Shown piece by piece: positions 8,894 to 16,410 of a stretch of 64,000 nucleotides of DNA. The first letter of the stretch is position 1; every line of letters begins with the position of its first letter. Origin of the DNA: Aquirufa lenticrescens (GTDB taxonomy: Bacteria; Bacteroidota; Bacteroidia; Cytophagales; Spirosomataceae); assembly GCF_019916085.1 (NCBI RefSeq), contig NZ_CP049834.1, positions 589,501 through 653,500 of the forward strand. The letters are read 5' to 3'. Made by a program: the position numbers and the translations under genes. Under the pieces are notes generated by a model, which had not been told where the DNA came from, searched no databases, and saw nothing but the letters and a program-made list of their open reading frames with translations.

Positions 8894-9343
8894 ATGAAAT
8901 CATTCGCATTATTCTTGAGTATTATGCTCTTGACACTCAAAAGCGCTTTCGCGCAAACAAATTCGGACGAAACGATCAAACAATTATCGAAAGATAAGTG
9001 GCAGTGGATGGCCAACAAAGATGCCGATAAGTTGGCGGATTTGTTTGATGAAAAGTGCGAGTTTGTGCACATGGGAGGAACTTGGGGGAAAGCGCGCGAA
9101 GTTGATATCATCAAAGCCGGTTTTATTTGGTATAAACAAGCAGAGGTCTATTCTACTAATGTGAAATTCTACCGGAATACCGCCATTTTATTAAGCGATA
9201 TCGATTTAGTCGCGCAGGTAGGTGGCAACGTGGTTACGAATCCATTTATGGTAACTGAAGTATATGTATTGGATAATAATACATGGAAAATGGCCCAATT
9301 AACATTTTCTCATTTATCTCGACCGGTTAAATTAAAACAATAA
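8894..9343 (+). CDS. Secreted SnoaL/NTF2-like protein (DUF4440 type), copy 1
   Basis: 149 residues from ATG 8894, chosen because it starts a clear signal peptide (MKSFALFLSIMLLTLKSAFAQ); an upstream in-frame ATG adds 16 residues that would spoil the signal. After cleavage the protein is one small cone-shaped NTF2-like domain: 'LSKDKWQWMANKDADKLADLFDEKCEFVHMGGTW' is the helix plus first strands typical of DUF4440. Such domains bind or isomerise small hydrophobic molecules, but the activity here is unknown. Followed 5 nt later by a paralogue sharing roughly 40% of residues by eye (same 'DKWQWM...DK.DKL..LFD.K..FVHM.GTW' backbone), a tandem duplication. Confidence 0.82.
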   Translation: MKSFALFLSIMLLTLKSAFAQTNSDETIKQLSKDKWQWMANKDADKLADLFDEKCEFVHMGGTWGKAREVDIIKAGFIWYKQAEVYSTNVKFYRNTAILLSDIDLVAQVGGNVVTNPFMVTEVYVLDNNTWKMAQLTFSHLSRPVKLKQ

Positions 9344-9348
9344 AACAC

Positions 9349-9798
9349 ATGAAAAAGTTAGTATTTTTATTGAGCATCTTGCTCGTTTCTATTTCATCTT
9401 CCTTTGCGCAGACTGCTGCAGAAAAAGAATTGATCCAATTGTCGATGGACAAGTGGCAATGGATGTCAGACAAGGACGTCGATAAACTAGAAAAACTGTT
9501 CGATGCTAAAGCCAAATTCGTTCACATGAGCGGAACATGGAAGAAAGACGAAGAATTGGACATCATTAAAACGGGGCGCATTTGGTATAAAAAAGCGACA
9601 GTGAAAGATACCGCGATAGAGATTGTAGGGAATACAGCGATCGTTTGGAATCGCATTACATTAGATGCTATCGTCCGGGAACAAGTGGCGGTTACGGAGT
9701 TTACGGTGACCGAAGTCTACCAGAAGCAAGAGAACGATTGGAAGATGCTCGCATTGACATTTAGTAGCGTGCGTGATACGCACCAGATTAAACACTAA
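9349..9798 (+). CDS. Secreted SnoaL/NTF2-like protein (DUF4440 type), copy 2
   Basis: 149 residues, signal peptide MKKLVFLLSILLVSISSSFAQ, then a single NTF2-like domain paralogous to the preceding gene. Conserved 'FVHMSGTWKKDEELDIIKTGRIWYKKA' aligns with 'FVHMGGTWGKAREVDIIKAGFIWYKQA' of copy 1. Co-transcribed with copy 1 (5-nt gap) and probably with the oxidoreductase genes 46 nt downstream. Function not known; the context suggests handling of the same small molecule as the oxidoreductase. Confidence 0.82.
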   Translation: MKKLVFLLSILLVSISSSFAQTAAEKELIQLSMDKWQWMSDKDVDKLEKLFDAKAKFVHMSGTWKKDEELDIIKTGRIWYKKATVKDTAIEIVGNTAIVWNRITLDAIVREQVAVTEFTVTEVYQKQENDWKMLALTFSSVRDTHQIKH

Positions 9799-9844
9799 GA
9801 TTAATTGAATATCTTTACCACAAACCTGCTAATTCACCACGACT

Positions 9845-10303
9845 ATGATCAAGAAATATTCCGTTAAGATTAACAAGAAAGTCCACCAGGTAGAGGCGGA
9901 TGAAAATATGCCCCTTTTGTGGGTGCTACGTGACATCCTAGGCATGGAAGGTACGAAATACGGTTGTGGTGTCGGCTCTTGCGGCGCTTGCACAGTACAC
10001 TTAAATGGCGACGCTGTTCGCTCCTGCCAATTGCCCATTTCAGCTTTAGCGGGTATGGAAATTACCACTATCGAAGGTTTGTCAGCGAAAGGCGATCACC
10101 CCGTTCAAAAAGCGTGGGTGGATGTGGACGTCGCGCAATGCGGTTATTGTCAGTCTGGCCAAATCATGAGCGCCGCGGCTCTCTTGAAAAACACACCTAA
10201 TCCAACGGAAGAAGATATTGAAAACTTCATGACGGGCAATATTTGCCGTTGTGGAACCTATACGCGTATCAAAAAAGCCATTCAACAAGCCGCTTCGAAA
10301 TGA
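9845..10303 (+). CDS. [2Fe-2S] subunit of molybdopterin oxidoreductase (isoquinoline 1-oxidoreductase alpha / IorA type)
   Basis: 152 residues, the small electron-transfer subunit of the xanthine-dehydrogenase superfamily. Plant-type ferredoxin cluster ligands Cys41, Cys46, Cys49 and Cys61, then the all-helical second-cluster domain with Cys99, Cys102, Cys134 and Cys136 ('CGYCQSGQ', '[10 protein letters not shown]'). No signal sequence, so it would be carried with or bound to its Tat-exported partner encoded by the next gene, with which it overlaps by 4 nt. Electrons pass from the molybdenum centre through these clusters to an unknown acceptor. Confidence 0.93.
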   Translation: MIKKYSVKINKKVHQVEADENMPLLWVLRDILGMEGTKYGCGVGSCGACTVHLNGDAVRSCQLPISALAGMEITTIEGLSAKGDHPVQKAWVDVDVAQCGYCQSGQIMSAAALLKNTPNPTEEDIENFMTGNICRCGTYTRIKKAIQQAASK

Positions 10304-12543
10304 TGAAAAAGACAGACTCAACTTACAGCAGACGCTCGTTCTTGAAAGTAACGTCGCTCTCCGGGGGAGGCATGATGTTAGGTATTTCTTGGTTCGCAAG
10401 TGCGAAACCAGAAGACAGCTTAGCGGAATTAAATATCGAACCCGTATGGCAAGAGGTGACTAGTTTCATCAAAATTGCGACAGATAATTCGATCAAAATA
10501 TTCTCTCCTAATCCGGAGTTTGGCCAAAACGTGATGACCTCCTTACCGATGTTAATCGCAGAGGAATTAGATGTGGATTGGAAACAAGTGGAGGTGGAAC
10601 AAGGGAATTACGATCCCAAAGCTTTCCCGCGTCAGTTTACCGGCGGGAGTCAAGGCATTCGCATGGCTTGGAAGCAATTAAGGACGGTGGGTTCGGCAGC
10701 GCGTCAGATGATTTTGACGGCGGCAAGCCAGGCTTGGAATTTACCTGTTTCGGAATTGACCACGGCGAACGGAATGATCACGCACGCGTTCAGTGGGAAG
10801 TCAGAAACCTACGGGACTTTTGCGGCGGCAGCTGCGAAATTACCGGTCCCGAAAGATATCGTCTTGAAAGGAAATCAATCGTTCCGCTTAATTGGTACCC
10901 CACAAAAAAATGTGGTTGCACCTAAAATTGCACAAGGAAAACCCTTGTTCGGGATGGACTACCGCGAGGCGGGGATGTTAATTGCGATGACCGAACGTCC
11001 TCCGGCTTTTGGTATGCGATTAAAATCCTTCGATGCAACCTCAGCGAAGAAGATGCCGGGAATCGTGGATATTTTCCCGATCAAAGTCTTTAATGATGAT
11101 CACAAATTTGCCGGTTTTGATACGCGTTCATTCAATGAGGTGATTGCCGTCGTGGGCAAGTCTACTTGGGATGTGATGAACGCACGTAAGAAAATCAAAG
11201 CCGTGTGGGAAGTGGCGCCAGAAAGAAAGGAGATGGGCGTGAATAACCGCGAAACGACGGTGCCATCCGGACTAGAAAGTACGACAAAACATTATGCTCA
11301 AATGCTTGAAATGAGCAAAAAGCCAGGTGTCGTCGAGCGAAAAGACGGGGATCCAGAAAAGGCTTTTGCGGAGGCGAAACACGTGATTGAGCGAACTTAT
11401 ACCGCACCGTTTTTGGCACATAATATCATGGAACCTACGAACACGTTTGCACATTATGTGGGCGATAAAGTTAGGTTTGTTGCACCTATCCAAATCCCAG
11501 ATTGGATTATGCCCTCTATCGTGGCTCGTTTAGGTATCCCAAAAGAAAATATATCGATTGAATTAGTACGGATGGGCGGCGGTTTCGGTCGTCGTGCGTA
11601 TGGCCACTATATGATCGAGGCGGCCTTGATTTCTAAGCAAGCGAATGCACCCGTTAAATTAATTTACTCGCGGGAGGATGATGTGAGTGCGGGTATTTAC
11701 CGTCCGTCCTACCAGTTGACCTACCGCGCAGCTTTCGATGAAAACAAGAAGCTGATTGCTTTTCATGCCAAAGGTGGAGGCGTTCCTGAATCCCCTTTAC
11801 ATGCGAATCGTTTTCCGGCAGGAGCGATTGATAATTACCTAGCGGAGAGTTTTGTGATTCCATCGAACATTACGATCGGCGCTTTCCGTGCCCCTCGTTC
11901 GAATTTTAACGCCGCGGCGGAACAGTCGTTCTTGGATGAGATTTCAGAGTACATGGGCAAGGATCCGATTGCGTTCCGTTTGGAATTATTGCAGCGGGCT
12001 AAAGATAACCCGGTAGGCAAAACCAACGATTACGACGCGAGCCGCTACATGGGTGTGTTGGAATTAGTGCGCGAAAAATCGGGCTGGGGAAAACCGGAAA
12101 ACGCAGGTAAAAAGCGCGGGGTTTCGGCGTATTTCTGCCACAATTCCTATGCGGCACAGGTTATCGATTTACAGGTAAAAGGCGACCAAGTGACGGTTGA
12201 CCAAGTAACGACAGCTTTGGATTGCGGTGTGGTCGTGAATCCGGAAGGAGCGAAAAACATGGCCGAGGGTGCGGCGATTGACGGGATTGGAAATGCCTTG
12301 TTTGGTCAGTTAACTTTAACAGACGGTCGCACCGATCAACGCAATTTTGACACCTACCGCATGATTCGTCACAATGAGGCACCGAAGAAAATCGATGTGC
12401 ATTTTGTGAAGAATGAGATTGACCCGACGGGATTAGGCGAGCCGCCGTTCCCACCGATTTTTGGTGCGATGGCGAATGCACTTTATAAGGCGACGGGGAA
12501 ACGTTTTTACCAACAACCTTTTCAGCCACATTTAAATGGTTAG
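10300..12543 (+). CDS. Molybdopterin-binding large subunit (IorB / CoxL-like aldehyde dehydrogenase type), Tat-exported
   Basis: 747 residues from ATG 10300 (ATGA overlap with the small-subunit gene); the N-terminus holds a twin-arginine signal, 'SRRSFLKV' (Arg11-Arg12) and a hydrophobic stretch, so the folded cofactor-loaded enzyme is sent to the periplasm. Superfamily features: '[13 protein letters not shown]' (about residue 430), '[18 protein letters not shown]' and C-terminal 'GLGEPPFPP' with the catalytic glutamate near 714. The two-gene order (small 2Fe-2S, then large, with no FAD subunit) is that of isoquinoline 1-oxidoreductase. Real substrate (N-heterocycle or aldehyde) is unknown. 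An in-frame ATG 57 nt further upstream would put extra residues before the Tat motif and is not preferred. Confidence 0.9.
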   Translation: MMKKTDSTYSRRSFLKVTSLSGGGMMLGISWFASAKPEDSLAELNIEPVWQEVTSFIKIATDNSIKIFSPNPEFGQNVMTSLPMLIAEELDVDWKQVEVEQGNYDPKAFPRQFTGGSQGIRMAWKQLRTVGSAARQMILTAASQAWNLPVSELTTANGMITHAFSGKSETYGTFAAAAAKLPVPKDIVLKGNQSFRLIGTPQKNVVAPKIAQGKPLFGMDYREAGMLIAMTERPPAFGMRLKSFDATSAKKMPGIVDIFPIKVFNDDHKFAGFDTRSFNEVIAVVGKSTWDVMNARKKIKAVWEVAPERKEMGVNNRETTVPSGLESTTKHYAQMLEMSKKPGVVERKDGDPEKAFAEAKHVIERTYTAPFLAHNIMEPTNTFAHYVGDKVRFVAPIQIPDWIMPSIVARLGIPKENISIELVRMGGGFGRRAYGHYMIEAALISKQANAPVKLIYSREDDVSAGIYRPSYQLTYRAAFDENKKLIAFHAKGGGVPESPLHANRFPAGAIDNYLAESFVIPSNITIGAFRAPRSNFNAAAEQSFLDEISEYMGKDPIAFRLELLQRAKDNPVGKTNDYDASRYMGVLELVREKSGWGKPENAGKKRGVSAYFCHNSYAAQVIDLQVKGDQVTVDQVTTALDCGVVVNPEGAKNMAEGAAIDGIGNALFGQLTLTDGRTDQRNFDTYRMIRHNEAPKKIDVHFVKNEIDPTGLGEPPFPPIFGAMANALYKATGKRFYQQPFQPHLNG

Positions 12544-12550
12544 ATGATAT

Positions 12551-13012
12551 ATGAAAAATGTCGTTATTATAATTCATTTGGTGATTTCAATTTTAGTATC
12601 ATTTCAAACTACCGCTCAAAGTTCAGAAAAACCTTTGCAAGGTAATTGGTCAAAAGGTCCCTCTGAAAGGTTCTTTGGCGATGTTTGGGTAGAATATTTC
12701 ATTAACGATTCGGAAAGTGACTTCCTTGCTTCTAGGGTTTTATTTGAACCTAAAGCTCGAAGCAATTGGCATAAACATACTGGCAAACAAATTATTTTTG
12801 GAGTGGATGGAGAAGGATATTTTAAAGAAAAGGGTAAGCCAATGATTCAACTAAAAAAGGGGGATTTAGTAGAAATTCTTCCTGGTGTCATTCATTCTCA
12901 TGGTTCTTTAAATAAACAATTTATTCAAGGTGTCATGATGAATGGTATTTCAAAAAAAGAATCTACTGTGTGGCTGAATCCTGTTATAGAGGAAGAGTTG
13001 TACGAAAAATAA
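12551..13012 (+). CDS. Secreted cupin-domain protein
   Basis: 153 residues with signal peptide (MKNVVIIIHLVISILVSFQTTAQ). One cupin barrel: motif 1 'NWHKHTGKQIIFGVDGEGYF' with metal-binding histidines about residues 75-77, motif 2 'KKGDLVEILPGVIHSHG'. Resembles small cupins found beside carboxymuconolactone decarboxylases and quinone-linked oxidoreductases. 7 nt after the oxidoreductase gene, so probably co-transcribed. Its base composition is visibly more AT-rich than the oxidoreductase genes before it and like the right island end after it, suggesting a different origin. Confidence 0.85.
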   Translation: MKNVVIIIHLVISILVSFQTTAQSSEKPLQGNWSKGPSERFFGDVWVEYFINDSESDFLASRVLFEPKARSNWHKHTGKQIIFGVDGEGYFKEKGKPMIQLKKGDLVEILPGVIHSHGSLNKQFIQGVMMNGISKKESTVWLNPVIEEELYEK

Positions 13013-13179
13013 TGGTTGAACATATCACTTATTAAGAGGAGCAGTAATCAAAAAGAGGTAATAAACTTCTTACAATTAAAAGGGTGATTAATTCTTTTAA
13101 AACCTAATCAACCAGAATGGACTTATATTTTTTGGAAGTATAGGGGTGGTGCTAAAACCGAAGCAGAACGACCTGATTT

Positions 13180-13199
13180 GATACAATTTCGATACAATT
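13180..13199. repeat. Direct repeat GATACAATT x2, one helical turn apart
   Basis: GATACAATT at 13180-13188 and 13191-13199 (11-bp period), about 85 bp inside the right att copy. Spacing is what arm-type recombinase or excisionase sites show; inference only. Confidence 0.45.
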
Positions 13200-13208
13200 A
13201 GATTATCC

Positions 13209-13233
13209 AATATAATACCTGTACTATTATATT
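13209..13233. repeat. 9-bp perfect inverted repeat near the right island end
   Basis: AATATAATA / TATTATATT (13209-13217, 13225-13233) with loop CCTGTAC, next to the direct repeat and about 50 bp from the right att copy. Confidence 0.45.
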
Positions 13234-13281
13234 TTGACGTTTTTGTCCGTTTTGAGTTCAGTCAGATTTGTTTCATTCCCA

Positions 13282-13299
13282 CCGTCCGGACCGCCAACT
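13282..13299 (+). repeat. attR-like copy of the 18-bp tRNA-Asp repeat
   Basis: Exact copy of 7249-7266 (CCGTCCGGACCGCCAACT), including the tRNA acceptor end and CCA, but with no tRNA body before it. Confidence 0.75.
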
Positions 13300-13301
13300 A
13301 A

Positions 13302-13335
13302 GAAAAAAGCTTCAAAGAAATTTGAGGCTTTTTTG
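13302..13335. terminator. Bidirectional terminator at the right island border
   Basis: AGCTTCAAA / TTTGAGGCT stem (13308-13316, 13321-13329; one G-T pair), GAAA tetraloop, A-run before and T-run after. It terminates the minus-strand radical-SAM gene and probably was the original tRNA-Asp terminator before insertion. Confidence 0.88.
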
Positions 13336-13349
13336 TTTTTAGCCTAGTG

Positions 13350-15524
13350 CTATATTACCAACAGCCCCATCTCTCTTAACTCCTTTACTGTTTCACTATC
13401 CCAGAAGTTTTCGAAATCACCTAAAGCTGCCTTTGAAAATGACGCTTCGAATTCAGCAAAGGTTCCTGTTTTTTCTGAGCCTAAAGTGAATTTTGGCAAT
13501 GTTTCCATAAGCCAGCCACCAAGTTTTCCTGAGACCTCTAATTCCACCTCTTCTTTCCCTAAGCTGAACAAAAGGTATTTTTTAGTCCTTGTAGATTCAG
13601 GTCCCAGCCAAACAATTTTAGCATTGGGCTTAGGCATTTTTTCAGCCGAAGGAGCTAAAATCCTTTTAATGTAGTTTTTGGGTATTTGTGTTCGGGGAAT
13701 TTTGAATTCAAACCATTCTTGCAACGGCATGTCTAAGCCGATTCCATGCATATAATTGAACAAGGATTTCTTTAGGCCTTCGCTAAATTGGGCGTGATCT
13801 GTACCAATAGGATCGGCATGCTCTAAATCGTTATTAGCGAAGGTACCTGGTTCAGGATTCAGGATTTGAATTTGGTAAGCATCTGGATTAAGGCCAACAG
13901 GACTATGCGCGGTTAACGCAAATTGATGCCAAAATCCCGAATGCATCACCCCATTTTCCACCAGCTGTCGTACCACTTCCAGGGAATCCACTGTCTCTTG
14001 CGCGGTTTGGGTGGGGAATCCATACATCAAATAGGCGTGTACTAAAATGCCGGCTTGTGTAAAATTATCCGCTACTTGGGCCACCTGCGCGACAGAAACA
14101 CCTTTATCAATTAAATCCAACAAACGATCAGAGGCCACTTCTAAACCACCAGAAACGGCGATACATCCCGATCGAACGAGTAATTGGCATAAATCTTTGG
14201 TAAAACTCTTCTCAAAACGAATATTCGTCCACCAAACAACTGTTAGGTCTCTTCGGATAATTTCTAATGCTACATCGCGCATTAAAGCTGGCGGAGCGGC
14301 TTCATCCACAAAATGAAAACCATTGTTTCCCGTTTGCTGAATCATCGCCTCGATGCGGTCGACTAACATTGGTGCCGTGGTGGCCTCGTAATCTTTAATG
14401 TACGACAAAGAGATGTCGCAGAACGTACATTTGCCCCAATAACATCCGTGTGCCAGGGTCAATTTATTCCATCTGCCATCGCTCCATAAGCGGTGCATCG
14501 GATTCGCGATCTCGATGACGGATAGGTATTTGTCCAGAGGTAAATCGGTGTAATCTGGAATACCCACATCTTTCTGCTTGACGTCCGAATCCTTAGACCC
14601 ATTCAGGTAGGTGACAGTTCCATCAATACAACAAAAAGTGCGTTTCAGCTCTTTTAAATCACGTGTACCTTTTAAATATTCCAAAAGATTCATCAAAGGT
14701 GTTTCCCCATCATCTAGCGTGATAAAGTCCACGAATTCAAACACGCGCGGCTCTTGTAAGGAACGTAATTCCGTATTCGCATACCCGCCGCCAAAGGCGA
14801 CTTTGATTTCTGGATGGTGTTTTTTAATCCACTGTCCACAGCGCAAAGCGCTATATAAATTACCTGGGAATGGCGCGGTGATGGCGACTAGATCGGGTTT
14901 TTCTTGCTGGATTTTGGCCTCCAACATTTTCACTAACAACTCATCAATATAGGTCAGCGGGGCGTTCAACGCTTGGTTTAACTCTTGAAAACTCGAAGCT
15001 GATCTGCCTAACCTCTCCGCATAACGACTAAACCCAAAATGCGGATCCACCGCATCAATAATTAAATCAGAAATATCTTCTAAATAAAGCGTCGCTAAAT
15101 GCCTCGCTTTATCCCGCACACCCATACTCCCAAAGGCCCATTCTAAATCACTTACTTGCTGAAAACGAGACGCTTCTGGCAAATAATTTTGCTCTGCTAT
15201 GACGTGCGCAAGGGTGGGGTTTTTATCGTGTAAAAAAGAAATAACCGGGTCAATGGTGCGAATGTAGGACTGTTTCAATCGAAGCATACGCTGACCATTT
15301 TCATTCAATTTTTTGCCTGAATTTTCAATGTGCGCAAATAAATTCTTAAGCCCATTGGCGGAAAAAAGCTGAAGAATGACTTCCAGCCCTAAGTCAGCCT
15401 GATAAGCGGCAATACCTTTGGTATTCAAAAACCCTTTCAAATAAGCCGTCGCTGGGTAGGGCGTATTTAACTGGGTAAAAGGAGGGGTAATGAAAAATAC
15501 CTTGGGGTCTTTTGTGCTCATGCG
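13350..15524 (-). CDS. B12-binding-domain radical SAM protein
   Basis: About 724 residues from ATG 15524 (MSTKDPKVFF); upstream in-frame ATGs add up to five residues. N-terminal cobalamin-binding-like Rossmann domain ('VFFITPPFTQLNTPYPATAYLKGFL', later 'KVAFGGGYANTE'), then a radical SAM barrel with iron-sulfur cysteines 361, 366 and 369 in 'GCYWGKCTFC', i.e. CX4CX2C rather than the standard CX3CX2C. 'GGLEVASDRLLDLIDKGV' and 'YLMYGFPTQTAQETVDSLE' are typical of this class. Substrate unknown; relatives do methylations or ring contractions on lipids and natural products. Single gene between two terminators. Confidence 0.88.
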   Translation of the reverse strand, partial: RMSTKDPKVFFITPPFTQLNTPYPATAYLKGFLNTKGIAAYQADLGLEVILQLFSANGLKNLFAHIENSGKKLNENGQRMLRLKQSYIRTIDPVISFLHDKNPTLAHVIAEQNYLPEASRFQQVSDLEWAFGSMGVRDKARHLATLYLEDISDLIIDAVDPHFGFSRYAERLGRSASSFQELNQALNAPLTYIDELLVKMLEAKIQQEKPDLVAITAPFPGNLYSALRCGQWIKKHHPEIKVAFGGGYANTELRSLQEPRVFEFVDFITLDDGETPLMNLLEYLKGTRDLKELKRTFCCIDGTVTYLNGSKDSDVKQKDVGIPDYTDLPLDKYLSVIEIANPMHRLWSDGRWNKLTLAHGCYWGKCTFCDISLSYIKDYEATTAPMLVDRIEAMIQQTGNNGFHFVDEAAPPALMRDVALEIIRRDLTVVWWTNIRFEKSFTKDLCQLLVRSGCIAVSGGLEVASDRLLDLIDKGVSVAQVAQVADNFTQAGILVHAYLMYGFPTQTAQETVDSLEVVRQLVENGVMHSGFWHQFALTAHSPVGLNPDAYQIQILNPEPGTFANNDLEHADPIGTDHAQFSEGLKKSLFNYMHGIGLDMPLQEWFEFKIPRTQIPKNYIKRILAPSAEKMPKPNAKIVWLGPESTRTKKYLLFSLGKEEVELEVSGKLGGWLMETLPKFTLGSEKTGTFAEFEASFSKAALGDFENFWDSETVKELREMGLLVI

Positions 15525-15537
15525 CATCAAAAGTACC

Positions 15538-15567
15538 AAAAAAAACAGGCCATCTATTGATAGCCTG
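15538..15567 (-). terminator. Minus-strand terminator overlapping the end of the small lysine-rich gene
   Basis: Minus strand reads CAGGC-t-ATC-aata-GAT-g-GCCTG followed by eight T. The stem begins inside the last codons of the small gene (15554-15661) and separates it from the radical-SAM gene. Confidence 0.85.
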
Positions 15568-15661
15568 CTTTCTTTTTTTCTCTCTTTTCTTCTTTTTTCT
15601 CCTTCGGAGTTTTAGCGGGTTCTTTCTTTGCCGCCTTTTGGGAATTCATGCCTTTGGCCAT
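15554..15661 (-). CDS. Small lysine-rich protein (35 residues)
   Basis: ATG 15661 to TAG 15554. The peptide starts MAKGMNSQKAAKKEPAKTPK and continues as a Lys/Glu helix-forming stretch ending KAGYQ; about 45% lysine plus arginine. Very basic, no membrane segment, probably a cytoplasmic nucleic-acid- or ribosome-associated peptide. I recall similar short MAKG-starting lysine-rich proteins annotated as hypothetical in Bacteroidota, but could not search. Followed immediately by an intrinsic terminator whose stem overlaps its stop codon, which supports it as a real transcription unit. Confidence 0.65.
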   Translation of the reverse strand: MAKGMNSQKAAKKEPAKTPKEKKEEKREKKKAGYQ

Positions 15662-15702
15662 GTTATCGGGGTTTAGAGTAGCAAGGTCGGGAAAATTGTT
15701 GA

Positions 15703-16410
15703 TTATTTTTCTTCCAACCAGTTTTTTATCGCTTCTGTGGTCTGTAAGTAGTCATCATCGAGCATCAAATCATGCGACCCGCCTTCAATAATCTCTAGTT
15801 TAGCGCCATATCGTTTAGCGGTTTGAGCAAACTCGTTTACGGTAATCAATTGATCTTTCGATCCACCCACTACGAGTAGGGGTGTAGAGATTTTATGAAA
15901 AATCGGTAGAACTAAAGTAACAAAGGCTTGAAAGGATTCGGCGCACATTTTAGAGGCATATTTCTCCGCGATTTTGGCCTTATTAAACATCAGAAGAGGG
16001 TACTTTCGGAATACACCCAAAAGATTTCTGGTAAACAAATAGGGGAGTGTCCCAAGGTTATTTCCTATGACTCTTGTGCTAGCCATCAAAGCGCCAGAAG
16101 GAGGAACTGCCGAGAGTAAAATGGCCTTTTTACAGGTCCCCGTTTTTAGAAAACGTTGCAGAATCATGCCGCCCATTGAGTGGCCGACGATGATGGGAGG
16201 TTGATCTAATTTTGCTACGGCCTGATGCAGCGCCTGAACATAGTCGTTTAAGGAATACGAAATGCGTTGTGTACTTCCTGGCGTTTCATGGCCGGGGAGA
16301 TTCAATGCGATGCATTCGTAACCTAGGTTCTGGAAAAAGGGGATGAATTTTTCTTCCCAACACCAGGCTCCGTGGCAAACTCCGTGAACAAAGACGATCG
16401 TTTCTTTCAT
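15703..16410 (-). CDS. Alpha/beta-hydrolase
   Basis: 235 residues from ATG 16410. 'VFVHGVCHGAWCWEE' is the oxyanion loop, nucleophile Ser78 in 'GHSMGG', acid in 'GGSKDQ' and histidine in 'EGGSHDLM', the arrangement of plant-esterase-like (salicylate/polyneuridine esterase) hydrolases. No signal peptide. Its ATG overlaps the stop codon of the upstream monooxygenase gene (TGATG), so the two are translationally coupled: a monooxygenase (for example Baeyer-Villiger or hydroxylating) plus an esterase is a sensible ketone/ester degradation pair, but that is inference. Confidence 0.9.
   Translation of the reverse strand: MKETIVFVHGVCHGAWCWEEKFIPFFQNLGYECIALNLPGHETPGSTQRISYSLNDYVQALHQAVAKLDQPPIIVGHSMGGMILQRFLKTGTCKKAILLSAVPPSGALMASTRVIGNNLGTLPYLFTRNLLGVFRKYPLLMFNKAKIAEKYASKMCAESFQAFVTLVLPIFHKISTPLLVVGGSKDQLITVNEFAQTAKRYGAKLEIIEGGSHDLMLDDDYLQTTEAIKNWLEEK

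Larger units (their letters stand above)
13013..13281. other. Gene-poor AT-rich right end of the candidate island
   Basis: No complete gene. A stretch open from 13088 to a TAG at 13198-13200 reads LILLKPNQPEWTYIFWKYRG... and ends in ERPDLIQFRYN; it lacks a start codon and looks like the tail of a decayed gene whose family I do not recognise. Contains an 11-bp-spaced direct repeat (13180-13199) and an inverted repeat (13209-13233) close to the right att copy. Confidence 0.5.
7249..13299. mobile_element. Candidate 6-kb genomic island integrated at tRNA-Asp (no integrase seen)
   Basis: Bounded by exact 18-bp direct repeats, of which the left one completes an intact tRNA gene and the right one is only the 3' stub, the usual outcome of tyrosine-recombinase integration. 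Both ends are AT-rich and gene-poor (7303-7831, 13013-13281). Cargo: AraC regulator, two SnoaL-like proteins, IorA/IorB-type oxidoreductase, cupin. No recombinase gene remains, so if real it is an immobilised element. Inference from structure, not from comparison with an empty site. Confidence 0.6.
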
